The position numbers and the translations under genes are program-made. 60,956 nt of DNA from an uncultured Oceanobacter sp. (lineage in GTDB: Bacteria > Pseudomonadota > Gammaproteobacteria > Pseudomonadales > Oceanobacteraceae): the NCBI GenBank assembly GCA_913061185.1, contig CAJXTI010000017.1, forward strand, positions 1 to 60,956. The letters run 5' to 3'. Position 1 is the first letter of the stretch, and every line of letters starts with the position of its first letter. Below are positions 17,768-26,711 of the stretch, one piece after another. The notes under the pieces were generated by a model. That model did no database searches, was not told the DNA's origin, and saw nothing but the letters and a program-made list of their open reading frames with translations.

Positions 17768-19072
17768 ATGAAACAACTGTTACTCGCCGTCACAGGCATG
17801 TCACCCCAGGTTATCACCGAAACCCTCTACGCCCTGCATCACCAGCACGGCCAGTGGCCAGACGAACTCTGCCTGATCACCACCGCCAAAGGCCATGACC
17901 GGGTATGGCAAGGGCTGATTAGCGACGGCCACCTGCAAGCACTGGCACAACAACTCGGGCGACCCGACATCACCCTGACCGAAGAACAGATACTGGTTGT
18001 GCCAAATACCGCAGGCGTCCCGGTGGATGACGCTCGCTCCCTGCAAGACCACGAAGCACTGGCCGATTTTATTACCCAGACCGTACGCAGCCGCACCGCC
18101 GACCCCGAACTGGCCATACACGCCTCCATTGCCGGAGGCCGCAAAACCATGACCTTTTATCTGGGTTACGCCATGAGCCTGTTTGGCCGCCCGCAAGACC
18201 AGCTCTCGCACGTACTGGTCAGCGAAGCCTACGAAGGTCGCCCCGATTTTTACTACCCCACCGCCCATGCCAAACCACTGGCCCGGCGGCCCGGCGACGT
18301 TACCGCACTGGATGCCAGCCAGGCTCAGGTCACCCTGGCCGACATTCCCTTTGTGCGGCAGCGCACCCAGATTAACGACCTGCTCCAGTCTGGCGAAAGT
18401 GAAGGACTCAGCTACCGCCAACTGACACGCCTGATCAACCTTGGCGACAGCCCCCACAACATCCGTCTCGACATCGACGAAGCCCAGGCAAGCCTTCGCT
18501 TGCTCGATGCCAGCCGCAACGAACAGGTACTGCAACTCTCACTGAGCCACAACCTGCTACGCTATGCTTTCTACCTTATGATAGTAGATGCCACTCACGA
18601 ACAAGAAAACGACCTCACCCGCCCCAATGGCCAGACCAAGGAAGAACAACAAAAAGAACAGGCATTACTTGGCAAACAATTACTACTAAGGCTGTACCGG
18701 CTACTGCAGCACCCCCACAGCTTGCGCCTCGATACCATCCACCGCGAAAGCTGTGAAGCACTGGCCACCAGACTGCTGGAAGATGACTACTACCTGCCGT
18801 TACTCAACAAACAGCTGCCGGTTAAAACCCTGGAAAGCCTGCAAAAGCACCAAGGGCTGACCTCCGGCCAGTTCGACAACCACCTCGACCGGCTGAAACG
18901 CCAATTTACCACCCGGCTACCAGCCAATCTCTGCCATGCCCTGATACCCGCTCCCATTGCAGGCAATGGCCACGACCACATCACAGAAGGAAAACACCAG
19001 AAAAAGGCCGGTTACCAGCTCCGGCTCACACCCGATCAAATCCGCTACACCCACCAGGAAAATTCACAGTGA
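17768..19072 (+). CDS. NE0113-family CARF protein (putative ring nuclease, Csm6-like)
   Basis: The 434-residue protein begins MKQLLLAVTGMSPQVITETLYAL, the hallmark of the Cas_NE0113 (TIGR02584) family. It also has the CARF loop HASIAGGRKTMTFYLGYAMSLFG and a helical C-terminal region that ends in the family's usual GYQLRLTPDQI. Database names for this family include CRISPR-associated ring nuclease Csm6. The first 215 residues are the cOA-binding part. No convincing HEPN catalytic motif is seen, so it may degrade the messenger or sense it without cutting RNA. An ATG five codons upstream overlaps can2. The chosen start matches the family. Confidence 0.8.
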   Translation: MKQLLLAVTGMSPQVITETLYALHHQHGQWPDELCLITTAKGHDRVWQGLISDGHLQALAQQLGRPDITLTEEQILVVPNTAGVPVDDARSLQDHEALADFITQTVRSRTADPELAIHASIAGGRKTMTFYLGYAMSLFGRPQDQLSHVLVSEAYEGRPDFYYPTAHAKPLARRPGDVTALDASQAQVTLADIPFVRQRTQINDLLQSGESEGLSYRQLTRLINLGDSPHNIRLDIDEAQASLRLLDASRNEQVLQLSLSHNLLRYAFYLMIVDATHEQENDLTRPNGQTKEEQQKEQALLGKQLLLRLYRLLQHPHSLRLDTIHRESCEALATRLLEDDYYLPLLNKQLPVKTLESLQKHQGLTSGQFDNHLDRLKRQFTTRLPANLCHALIPAPIAGNGHDHITEGKHQKKAGYQLRLTPDQIRYTHQENSQ

Positions 19073-19365
19073 CTACATGGCTAATCACCCGCCACCCCGG
19101 CGCACTCAACTGGGCTAACAAACAGCAACTGCCCTACGACCAGCACCGCAACCACCTGATCATCGAACAGATTCAGCCAGGCGACATCCTATACGGCACC
19201 TTACCAGTGACACTGATTGCAGCCGTCAACGACCAGGGGGCACGTTATTTTCATCTGGAAATGGACTTGCCGGAAGCACAGCGAGGCATGGAACTCACCA
19301 CAGAACAACTGGAGCAACTCAAAGCTCGCTGGGTCGAATACCAGGCCCGTCGAATAGAAACGTAG
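19069..19365 (+). CDS. csx16: Csx16, CRISPR type III accessory protein
   Basis: The 98-residue protein (TTWLITRHPGALNWANKQ, IQPGDILYGTLPVTLIAAV, ARYFHLEMDLPEAQRGMELT) matches the Csx16 (VVA1548) family by motifs and length. The start is GTG at 19069, overlapping the previous stop by four bases (GTGA). Csx16 has been proposed to be a small ring nuclease that removes cyclic tetra-adenylate, which would suit its place behind a Can2 nuclease. It is the last gene of the forward effector operon and faces the cas2-cas1 operon. Confidence 0.88.
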   Translation: MTTWLITRHPGALNWANKQQLPYDQHRNHLIIEQIQPGDILYGTLPVTLIAAVNDQGARYFHLEMDLPEAQRGMELTTEQLEQLKARWVEYQARRIET

Positions 19366-19402
19366 CGAAGCAGGAAGTCAGAGTCGGGAATCAAGACGGG
19401 GA

Positions 19403-19678
19403 TCAGCCAAACACCCCGTCAGGTAACCAGGATTCTCCCTGCCGCTCCACCCGGCCCAGCTCAGGAATCCGGTAAGCCCGGATATCATCCACCTCGACAT
19501 CAATCAAGGCATCAAGACGATCCAGCAAGCGATCCAGATCAGCCGCCGTGCCGAACAAATAATACACAGAATACTGCAACGCCAGCGCCTGCTGACGACT
19601 GACCCGACCGACCCTGTTCAAACGCCGGGGATCAGCAATGTCATAGCAAATCAAATAATGATACAGCTGCCCGGACAT
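19403..19678 (-). CDS. cas2: Cas2, second copy (distal end of adaptation operon)
   Basis: The 91-residue ferredoxin-fold protein has the Cas2 N terminus YLICYDIADPRRLNRVGRV with the conserved Asp after Tyr, and QYSVYYLFGTAADL, DDIRAYRIPELG. The start at 19678 (MSGQLYHY) is preferred to an ATG five codons earlier. It is only distantly alike to the other cas2 at 21432-21713, so this is not a recent duplication. It follows the degenerate cas1-like gene by about 30 bases, which suggests a Cas1*-Cas2 pairing. Confidence 0.88.
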   Translation of the reverse strand: MSGQLYHYLICYDIADPRRLNRVGRVSRQQALALQYSVYYLFGTAADLDRLLDRLDALIDVEVDDIRAYRIPELGRVERQGESWLPDGVFG

Positions 19679-19706
19679 ACACCTCCCCTCCAATTAAATA
19701 AATAAA

Positions 19707-20486
19707 CTAACCGACCAACGACGGCAACTGAGCCTGATACAAAGCAGCCCGCTCCAATGAATCGCGCAAAGAATACAAACCACGCTGCAACCAGGCACGC
19801 AACTCCAACTCCACCAAATGCTCAATTTCAAGCCCCAAAGCCGCACCACTCAAGCGGCCCTTCTCGGCCGTACTAGCACTCAGATACAAAACCAAGGTCA
19901 ACAACGAAGCCACTGGTTTTAAATCCGCCAACAAACGGCCAGTACAACTCCCCGAAGCAGGCAAGCCGAACTCCATCGCTTGCTGCACCAACTGATTGGC
20001 AACCAGAGTTTCTGCCCACTGGCGCATTTCCTGGGTCAGCGACAGCCGTCGCTGCTTCGCCAGTTTCAGCAACGCCAACTCAGCCTTACTGGCCGCATGC
20101 GCTACATCACAAGACACCGCCCCCATCAACCCGTAACTATGGCGAGTAAAATTCTCCAACCAATTTTGATACGCCTGCGACAGCTCGGCATCGGCAAACG
20201 TCGCACTCATCCAATGCTGAAACGACGCCGATTCTGCACCAGGAAAACACAACTGAGAAATCACCCGGCCATTCTTTTGCACAAACAACACCGGCACCCC
20301 ATGCTGAGCCACCCTGGCCCAGACCTCGAACGACGCCCCAGGTACGCCAACACACAACACCCGACTGATACGCCGCAACGGAAACCATTGCCAGCTCCGC
20401 CGAGGAGCGCGCAAACGCAATGCCGGGCCATCCAAACGTACACCAACCAACTGCTCAGCTTCGACAAACAGACAGCGACGATCCAT
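19707..20486 (-). CDS. Degenerate Cas1-like protein
   Basis: The 259-residue protein has the Cas1 N-terminal beta-domain pattern (LVGVRLDGPALRLRAPRRSWQWFPLRRISRVLCVG, GVPVLFVQKNGRVISQLCFPG) and part of a helical domain. It lacks the three catalytic stretches of Cas1: no metal-binding Glu in a YEG context, no HEPSYGR-type His motif, and no D-x-x-E after it. It is shorter than the functional Cas1 next door (322). The gene overlaps cas1 by 32 bases and sits between cas1 and the second cas2. An inactive, structural Cas1 subunit is the simplest reading. The homology is from my pattern reading only. Confidence 0.65.
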   Translation of the reverse strand: MDRRCLFVEAEQLVGVRLDGPALRLRAPRRSWQWFPLRRISRVLCVGVPGASFEVWARVAQHGVPVLFVQKNGRVISQLCFPGAESASFQHWMSATFADAELSQAYQNWLENFTRHSYGLMGAVSCDVAHAASKAELALLKLAKQRRLSLTQEMRQWAETLVANQLVQQAMEFGLPASGSCTGRLLADLKPVASLLTLVLYLSASTAEKGRLSGAALGLEIEHLVELELRAWLQRGLYSLRDSLERAALYQAQLPSLVG

Positions 20487-21423
20487 TACTCACCTCCAAC
20501 CGTGTCACAAAATACCAGGCCAGATAACGACAACGCGCCCTCCAACGCTGGGCACGTACCTGATACAACGGAAAAAACAGCGCCCGACCTTCCTTATTCA
20601 ACAAACAGACACCCGGCTCCGGATGACCGAAATGCACTGGCCGAAACACCTGCTTCATTAACTCCAGCACCCACTCATCGACCTCCGCCCGCAGCAACTC
20701 CACCAAATCACACGCCAGCGAAGCACGCCCATAACTCGGCTCATGCAAAGTACCCAAAGCGGGATCCAGGCCATGTGCCGTCAACGCCCGCACCGCCTCC
20801 CCCTGCAACAAGGTATACGTCAGCGACAGCATGGCATTCACCGGATCCGGTGGTGGCCGACGCTTGCGACCGTCAAACTGCCAATGCGGCGGTAACAAAC
20901 GAGCAAATCCTGAAAACCAGGCCGCAGCAGCAGCCCCCTCATAGCCCCGTAACGCATCCAACGTATTGGCCTGATCCAAACGTCCATAGATCTCTCTCAG
21001 CTGCAACAACAACTGCGACAAAGGCCGCCGTAAATCCGACCGCCGCCGCCGACAGCGCCAAACAACCCGGTAATAGCCAACCAACTTCCCGCGCACAAGT
21101 TCACGGGCCAAGCGCAAACAAAAATCAACATCCTGCACCACCCGAGCCTGCTGCAACCGACGAGCAACCGCCCCATGGCCAAAGCCATTCACCACCACAC
21201 TCTGATCTGCCTTGCGCGGATGCAAAAACACCAACGTAATATCCGCCAGGCTCAAAGCCAGCAACACCTGAGACGACAAAGTGACACTGGCCGACACCGC
21301 CACAAACCGGAGTTGCTTCAATGGCAAACTCACCGGACGTGCCGTATCCGGGATACGCAGCAGCAAACGTCCTGCATCCACATCCAACTGAGTCCCCTTG
21401 CGATCAATAAACAACGTATCCAT
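20455..21423 (-). CDS. cas1: Cas1, CRISPR integrase
   Basis: The 322-residue Cas1 has MDTLFIDRKGTQLDVDAGRLLLR at the N terminus and the catalytic set Glu162 (GYEGAAAAAWF), His227 (LHEPSYGR) and Asp239/Glu242 (LACDLVE). It inserts new spacers with Cas2. No reverse-transcriptase or Cas6 domain is fused to it. A GTG at 21435 overlapping the cas2 stop (GTGA) is an alternative start; ATG at 21423 fits the family. It lies directly after the first cas2 and before the degenerate Cas1. Confidence 0.93.
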   Translation of the reverse strand: MDTLFIDRKGTQLDVDAGRLLLRIPDTARPVSLPLKQLRFVAVSASVTLSSQVLLALSLADITLVFLHPRKADQSVVVNGFGHGAVARRLQQARVVQDVDFCLRLARELVRGKLVGYYRVVWRCRRRRSDLRRPLSQLLLQLREIYGRLDQANTLDALRGYEGAAAAAWFSGFARLLPPHWQFDGRKRRPPPDPVNAMLSLTYTLLQGEAVRALTAHGLDPALGTLHEPSYGRASLACDLVELLRAEVDEWVLELMKQVFRPVHFGHPEPGVCLLNKEGRALFFPLYQVRAQRWRARCRYLAWYFVTRLEVSNGSSLSVCRS

Positions 21424-21431
21424 AACCTGGC

Positions 21432-21713
21432 TCACCCCACGTAGAAAAAATCTGGATCAACCGGCATCACCGCTGCACCCAAAACCCGCACAGCACCAGA
21501 TGCCAAAGGCACCACCAAAAAACGATCTTCCGTCACATCCATCAGCGACCCCATACGCCGCATCAACTCGGTTTTCTCCAGAGGCGTCAAATAACACTCA
21601 AACACCGATTTCTGACCACCACTGGCATAATCCCGCAACACCAGCAACGCCTTGCGTAACCGCCTTGGATGACGAATATCGTAAGCAGCCAGATACAATT
21701 TCCGAGCAGCCAT
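21432..21713 (-). CDS. cas2: Cas2, first copy (leader-proximal)
   Basis: The 93-residue Cas2 has MAARKLYLAAYDIRHPRRLRKALLVLRDYASGGQKSVFEC with the conserved Asp. The start at 21713 has GAAGAGGTG before it; an ATG six codons upstream is weaker. It is the first gene of the adaptation operon and shares a divergent intergenic region with the array leader. Unlike the other copy it ends close to the typical Cas2 length, with a hydrophobic tail (VLGAAVMPVDPDFFYVG). Confidence 0.92.
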   Translation of the reverse strand: MAARKLYLAAYDIRHPRRLRKALLVLRDYASGGQKSVFECYLTPLEKTELMRRMGSLMDVTEDRFLVVPLASGAVRVLGAAVMPVDPDFFYVG

Positions 21714-21731
21714 CACCTCTTCTCCCCACAC

Positions 21732-21963
21732 TGTATTGATGGAGACAGCCTACCTGCCGCAGAAGCCAGAGACAGACACAAAAGCTTTTAAGCACATGAC
21801 AGCTGACTTCGCACCCGTCCAGGGGTACAGTAGACCAGCGTAGAAAAACTGGAGCCACGGCTGCCGCATGCTGTTTAAAAATCAGACAACTTTTTCAAAA
21901 ACAGAAAAAATTGAAACCCCACGGGCAAGTGATTGTTTTTACAGTCGTAATTATCGTGGAGGG
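21732..21963 (+). promoter_or_regulatory. CRISPR leader between cas2 and the array
   Basis: A gene-free stretch that becomes A/T-rich in its last 100 bases, just upstream of the first repeat. The array and the cas2-cas1 operon diverge from it, so it should hold both promoters. I could not pick a firm -35/-10 pair; TTGAAA at 21911 is one candidate. Confidence 0.6.
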
Positions 21964-23894
21964 GTAAAAAACCAACCCTGAATAAAAAGGGATTAAGACA
22001 CATGAGCTCTTACTTACTTAGACTTCATCAAAGTAAAAAACCAACCCTGAATAAAAAGGGATTAAGACGCTTGTGTCCGTTAGATCTGCATAGGACAGAT
22101 CGTAAAAAACCAACCCTGAATAAAAAGGGATTAAGACGTCATACGGCACACCAAAATCATCAGCCACGGCGGTAAAAAACCAACCCTGAATAAAAAGGGA
22201 TTAAGACCACGGGAGCCGCATTGTTGGTGAAGCCAGTTTCACGTAAAAAACCAACCCTGAATAAAAAGGGATTAAGACTGCTTGGCTTGGTGACGGTGTG
22301 TCGGATGATTGCGGTAAAAAACCAACCCTGAATAAAAAGGGATTAAGACGCCTTGGCAAAACCGCTGGTACTCATCATTCCAGCAGTAAAAAACCAACCC
22401 TGAATAAAAAGGGATTAAGACTTTTCCGACCTGGGCAACAATGTCTTCCAGTGGCGGTAAAAAACCAACCCTGAATAAAAAGGGATTAAGACCTTCTTCC
22501 GATGTCATAGGCTCTGCACTTTCTGAGTAAAAAACCAACCCTGAATAAAAAGGGATTAAGACCATTAGGTCAACTTCTGCTTTCTTTGTGACGAAAGTAA
22601 AAAACCAACCCTGAATAAAAAGGGATTAAGACGCCAGAATGCTGGCCCGCTTGTCATCGGCAGCCAAGTAAAAAACCAACCCTGAATAAAAAGGGATTAA
22701 GACCCTCCTTGGTTGTTCAGCGGTTGTCGCTGTTGATGTAAAAAACCAACCCTGAATAAAAAGGGATTAAGACTTAGGCGTTATGATGCGGAATAGTCCA
22801 GGCAAGAACGTAAAAAACCAACCCTGAATAAAAAGGGATTAAGACTCGCCCTCCCATCTTATTACCGACCTCCCAGCAGTAAAAAACCAACCCTGAATAA
22901 AAAGGGATTAAGACACTGCTGACACTGACCTGATTTCTAACAGAACTAGGTAAAAAACCAACCCTGAATAAAAAGGGATTAAGACTGCGGCCTGCTCATA
23001 CGAGCCGATTTTCTGAAGTAAAAAACCAACCCTGAATAAAAAGGGATTAAGACGTATATAGATTTCATAGCGCACCTCTTATAGTGTAAAAAACCAACCC
23101 TGAATAAAAAGGGATTAAGACCGCGATTTCTCGGGGTGATTGTGCTGCCCGCAACGGTAAAAAACCAACCCTGAATAAAAAGGGATTAAGACGTATAGAA
23201 TTTTTTGTAAGCCTTTTTAAGCTGCTGTAAAAAACCAACCCTGAATAAAAAGGGATTAAGACTTTGGTTGATTTAATAATGCACCATGAGTTGTGGTAAA
23301 AAACCAACCCTGAATAAAAAGGGATTAAGACCTCACACCCTCTTTGCACATTGTGTTTAGTCCAGGTAAAAAACCAACCCTGAATAAAAAGGGATTAAGA
23401 CTTTCCAAGGATTGATTTGATTTGTTTTTCCAATTTGTAAAAAACCAACCCTGAATAAAAAGGGATTAAGACCTGGATGTCGTAGATGATATTTGTAAAT
23501 CTCATTTGGTAAAAAACCAACCCTGAATAAAAAGGGATTAAGACAGAACTAGACGACTTAACGTCAGACACATTGGCACGTAAAAAACCAACCCTGAATA
23601 AAAAGGGATTAAGACCTTCGAGGAACTCGACAATTGGTTGAAATGCTGTAAAAAACCAACCCTGAATAAAAAGGGATTAAGACTCAGACGTGCTGATGTA
23701 TGGTGTAGCTGTGGCTGGTAAAAAACCAACCCTGAATAAAAAGGGATTAAGACGTAGCCACCGTAGCAATTTACGGCAGCGACGAGTGGTAAAAAACCAA
23801 CCCTGAATAAAAAGGGATTAAGACCGCAATACCATGACGTGGTTGTCGAGATCGAACGGTAAAAAACCAGCCCTGAATAAAAAGGGATTAAGAC
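21964..23894 (+). CRISPR. CRISPR array, 28 repeats of 36 bp, 27 spacers
   Basis: Repeats begin GTAAAAAACC and end GGGATTAAGAC, with an internal short stem (CCCT...AGGG). They start at 21964, 22033, 22102, 22172 and so on to 23859, with an average pitch of about 70 bases and spacers of about 33-36. All are identical except the last (23859-23894), which has CCAGCCC for CCAACCC. A forward reading is supported by three things: the leader lies upstream, the changed repeat is at the far end, and the last eight bases ATTAAGAC resemble the usual AUUGAAAC-type 5' handle. All 27 spacers look different from one another. Confidence 0.98.
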
Positions 23895-23937
23895 GTTTTA
23901 CCGCTTTCCATTTTTCGTAGCGTTTTGGGTGGATTAT

Positions 23938-24113
23938 ACGTAGGGACCGGCTCCGTCCGTGTCCTCCCGGCTCCGTCCGTGTCCTCCCGGCTCCGTTAAG
24001 GACAGCCACGGAGGGCATTAGGACGGCCACGGAGGGCGTTAAGGACAGCCACGGAGGGCGTTAAGGACAGCCACGGAGGGCGTTAAGGACAGCCACGGAG
24101 GGCGTCCCTACGT
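23938..24113. repeat. GTAGGGAC-ended dispersed element, copy 1
   Basis: The ends are inverted (ACGTAGGGAC and GTCCCTACGT). The left arm has three units of CGGCTCCGT(CCGTGTCC), the right arm five units of GGACAGCCACGGAGGGC with small changes. The arms are partly complementary, so the whole can fold into a long hairpin. It fills the space between the array end and the amidotransferase stop (22 bases away). No open frame is supported in it. Confidence 0.85.
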
Positions 24114-24134
24114 CATCGTCGTTGCGGCCGTTTA

Positions 24135-24872
24135 TTACTGTTTTTGCTGCAACACGGCCACCAGCCAGCCTGCAATCACCGGGGAGTCCAGGCAGGCACC
24201 GGGTTGTCGTACGCTGGCTAGTCCTTGTTGGGCGTCTTGCAACGGAATGCCCTCGCCGCCGCGTTCGTCGAGCAGGGCATCTTCAAAGTCGAGGGTAAAT
24301 TCCGGGTGGGGTTGCAGGCTGACAATGCGGTTGTCGCAGTAGCTCAGCGCGGCGTAGCGGCAGAAGTCGGAGTGGGCCAGTACGGTCGCACCTTCTGGCA
24401 GTATGCTCACCTGATCCTGATGCACGGCGTTGATGTTGAGTGTTGGCGGCGCTTGTCCGGTGGCTTGTTCGAGCTGTTGGGCAAAGCCGTTGTCGAGCTG
24501 GTAGGTGTTGATTCCCAAACCCCAGCCGCCGCTGTATTTTTCGACCTTGCCACCCAGCGCTTCGGCAATCAGTTGGTGGCCAAAGCAGATGCCGACTAAC
24601 GGTCGTTTCGATGTGGCTATCTGGCGCACCAGTTCCTTGAGTTGCGTAATCCAGTCCAGCTGTTCGTAGACGCTGTGTTTCGAGCCGGTGATCACCCAGC
24701 CGTCACAGTCGTTGGCGCTGGCGGGGAATTCGCCAAGGCTGACGTTGTAGATGACGTAGTCGAAGCCGGGGTTGTGGGGTTGGAACAGGCGGATAAACAT
24801 ATCGGCGTAGGAGCCGTATTGGTCGATCAAGGTATCCGGGGTGATCCCGGTGACCAGAATACCGATTTTCAT
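24135..24872 (-). CDS. Class I glutamine amidotransferase-like protein
   Basis: The 245-residue GATase-1 domain protein has nucleophile Cys96 in GICFGHQL, His189 and Glu191 in LQPHPEF, so the hydrolytic triad is complete. It resembles free-standing GuaA-type amidotransferases, not the PuuD/SpuA peptidase group, which has a different nucleophile elbow. It is the last gene of the run that contains the polyamine transporter. A role in releasing gamma-glutamyl groups from gamma-glutamylated polyamine products is plausible, given the gamma-glutamylpolyamine synthetase at 29435, but is inference. Confidence 0.75.
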   Translation of the reverse strand: MKIGILVTGITPDTLIDQYGSYADMFIRLFQPHNPGFDYVIYNVSLGEFPASANDCDGWVITGSKHSVYEQLDWITQLKELVRQIATSKRPLVGICFGHQLIAEALGGKVEKYSGGWGLGINTYQLDNGFAQQLEQATGQAPPTLNINAVHQDQVSILPEGATVLAHSDFCRYAALSYCDNRIVSLQPHPEFTLDFEDALLDERGGEGIPLQDAQQGLASVRQPGACLDSPVIAGWLVAVLQQKQ

Positions 24873-24953
24873 AAAGTGCTCGTTGTTAACGGTCGTAGGG
24901 TGCGCATAACACGCCAGTGGTGTGTTATGCGGGTTGCCTGTTACAAGCAGGCG

Positions 24954-25760
24954 TTACGGCTGAGGCCGTTTTTTCATTTGCATCATCGCCACGACGACAC
25001 CAATCGCCACGATCAGGATCATCAGCGTTGCCAGTGCGTTGACTTCCGGGGTCACGCCCAGGCGCACCTTGGAGAAGATCACCATGGGCAGGGTGCTGTC
25101 GCCTGGCCCGGAGACAAAGCTGGCGATCACCAGGTCGTCGAGCGACAGGGTAAACGACAGCAGCCAGCCCGACAGGATCGCCGGGGCAATCAATGGCAAG
25201 GTGACCAGAAAGAATAACGATGAGGGTTTGGCTCCCAGGTCCATCGCTGCTTCTTCGAGGGATTCGTCAAAATCCGCCATCCGTGCCTGCACAATCACGG
25301 CCACGTAGGCCATGCAGAAGGTGGTGTGGGCCAGGATAATGGTCAGGGTGCCACGTCCGGCAGGCCAGCCAAACAGGTCTTCCATGGCCACAAACAGCAG
25401 TAACAACGACAGGCCGGTAATGACTTCCGGCATGATCAACGGGGCAGAAATCCAGCCCGAGAGCATCATTTTGCCGCGAAACTTGCCCATTCGACTGAGT
25501 GCAAAACCTGCCATGGTGCCGAGCACCACCGCCAGCGAGGCGGAGATAAAGGCAATCTTGATGCTGAGCCAGGCGGCGCTGAGTATCTGTTCGTTCTGGA
25601 ACAGTTCGCCATACCATTTCAGCGACCAGCCACCCCAAACGGTCACCAGTTTGGACTTGTTAAAACTGTAGATGATCAGTGAAATAATCGGCACGTAGAG
25701 AAACAGAAACCCCAGTGCCGAGGCAGAATATAAAAACCAGGAACGACGTTGTGCGGCCAT
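24954..25760 (-). CDS. potI: Spermidine/putrescine ABC permease PotI/SpuH
   Basis: The 268-residue inner-membrane protein has six predicted membrane segments and the EAA loop EEAAMDLGAKPSSLFFLVTLPLIAPAI that docks to the ATPase. The opening (LFLYVPIISLIIYSFNKSKL) is typical of PotC/PotI. Its ATG overlaps the potH stop (TAATG), so the two permease subunits are made together. Works with PotF, PotG and PotH. Confidence 0.92.
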   Translation of the reverse strand: MAAQRRSWFLYSASALGFLFLYVPIISLIIYSFNKSKLVTVWGGWSLKWYGELFQNEQILSAAWLSIKIAFISASLAVVLGTMAGFALSRMGKFRGKMMLSGWISAPLIMPEVITGLSLLLLFVAMEDLFGWPAGRGTLTIILAHTTFCMAYVAVIVQARMADFDESLEEAAMDLGAKPSSLFFLVTLPLIAPAILSGWLLSFTLSLDDLVIASFVSGPGDSTLPMVIFSKVRLGVTPEVNALATLMILIVAIGVVVAMMQMKKRPQP

Positions 25761-26701
25761 TATTCGGCCTCCTTGCGGTTACGCAGCAGCATGATGGGTA
25801 ATACCAGTACCACCAGCATCACGGTGGCCACTGCCGATGCCATCGGCCAGTCGCGATTGAGCGAGAATTCATCCCACAGTACCCGGCCAATCATCAGGGT
25901 ATCGGAGCCACCCAGTAACGCCGGTATCACGTATTCCCCCACCGCCGGAATAAACACCAGGGTGCAGCCTGCCAGAATACCGGGCATGGCCAGCGGTACG
26001 GTCACCAGGAAGAAACTCTGCATTGGCCGACAGCCCAGGTCTTCTGCGGCTTCCAGTAGCGAGATGTCCATTTTCTCTAACGTGGTGTAGAGCGGCAGAA
26101 TCATAAACGGCAGGTAGGTGTAGACGATGCCGATATAGACCGCGAAGTCGGTTTGTAACATCTGGATTGGTTCGCTGACGATGCCCAGGTTGATCAGTAT
26201 ATCGTTGACCAGGCCGTTCTTTTTCAGCAGCCCGACCCAGGCGTATACCCGTAACAGGAACGAGGTCCAGAAAGGCAAGACCACCAGCGCCAGCAAGAGG
26301 GTGCGGGTACGGGATTCGCTGCGGGCAATCAGGTAGGCCATGGGGAAGCCGATAATCAGTGCCAGCAGAGTCGAGATACCGGCAATCCGGATCGAACTGA
26401 GGTAAGCCTCCAGGTAGAAGGAGTCTTCCCACAGAAACAGGTAATTACCGAGATTCAGCTTGATGTTGAAGTAGGCGTCTTCCAGCTCAACCAACGCGGT
26501 GTAGGGCGGTATGGCGATGGCGGTTTCCGATAGCGAGATCTTGAACACCACCAGAAACGGGATAAAAAAGAACACCGCCAGCCATACAAACGGGGCCGAG
26601 ATCACCAGTTGGCGACCCCAGTTAATCCGTTTTAATGGCAGTTTGTGAAACGCGCGTTGCAACAGCGCTTGTGCGGCTGTGTAGCCGTTGAATTGACTCA
26701 T
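25760..26701 (-). CDS. potH: Spermidine/putrescine ABC permease PotH/SpuG
   Basis: The 313-residue membrane subunit has the EAA loop LEAAEDLGCRPMQSFFLVTVPLAMPGILAG and the family's N-terminal cytoplasmic stretch followed by FVWLAVFFFIPFLVVFKISLSE. It starts 10 bases after potG and shares one base with potI. Forms the heterodimeric channel with PotI. Confidence 0.92.
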   Translation of the reverse strand: MSQFNGYTAAQALLQRAFHKLPLKRINWGRQLVISAPFVWLAVFFFIPFLVVFKISLSETAIAIPPYTALVELEDAYFNIKLNLGNYLFLWEDSFYLEAYLSSIRIAGISTLLALIIGFPMAYLIARSESRTRTLLLALVVLPFWTSFLLRVYAWVGLLKKNGLVNDILINLGIVSEPIQMLQTDFAVYIGIVYTYLPFMILPLYTTLEKMDISLLEAAEDLGCRPMQSFFLVTVPLAMPGILAGCTLVFIPAVGEYVIPALLGGSDTLMIGRVLWDEFSLNRDWPMASAVATVMLVVLVLPIMLLRNRKEAE

Positions 26702-26711
26702 AAAGGTATCC

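Noticed and set aside
17768..19072. Possible HEPN site R-x6-H (RLPANLCH) in the NE0113 protein
   Set aside because: Spacing fits loosely, but it is followed by proline-rich sequence and the family's usual C-terminal end, not a HEPN helix. Too weak to call it an RNase.
19980..21239. 419-codon forward frame
   Set aside because: It lies opposite cas1 and the cas1-like gene, is low-complexity (Pro, Thr, His, Gln) and has no family features; an antisense shadow of G/C-biased codons.
20455..21423. RT-Cas1 fusion or RNA spacer acquisition
   Set aside because: Cas1 is of normal length with no reverse-transcriptase motif (such as YADD), and no RT gene is near.
22272..23729. Reverse-strand open frames repeating LIPFYSGLVFY
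   Set aside because: They are translations of the CRISPR repeats and spacers. No ribosome sites, and the frames change where spacer lengths differ.
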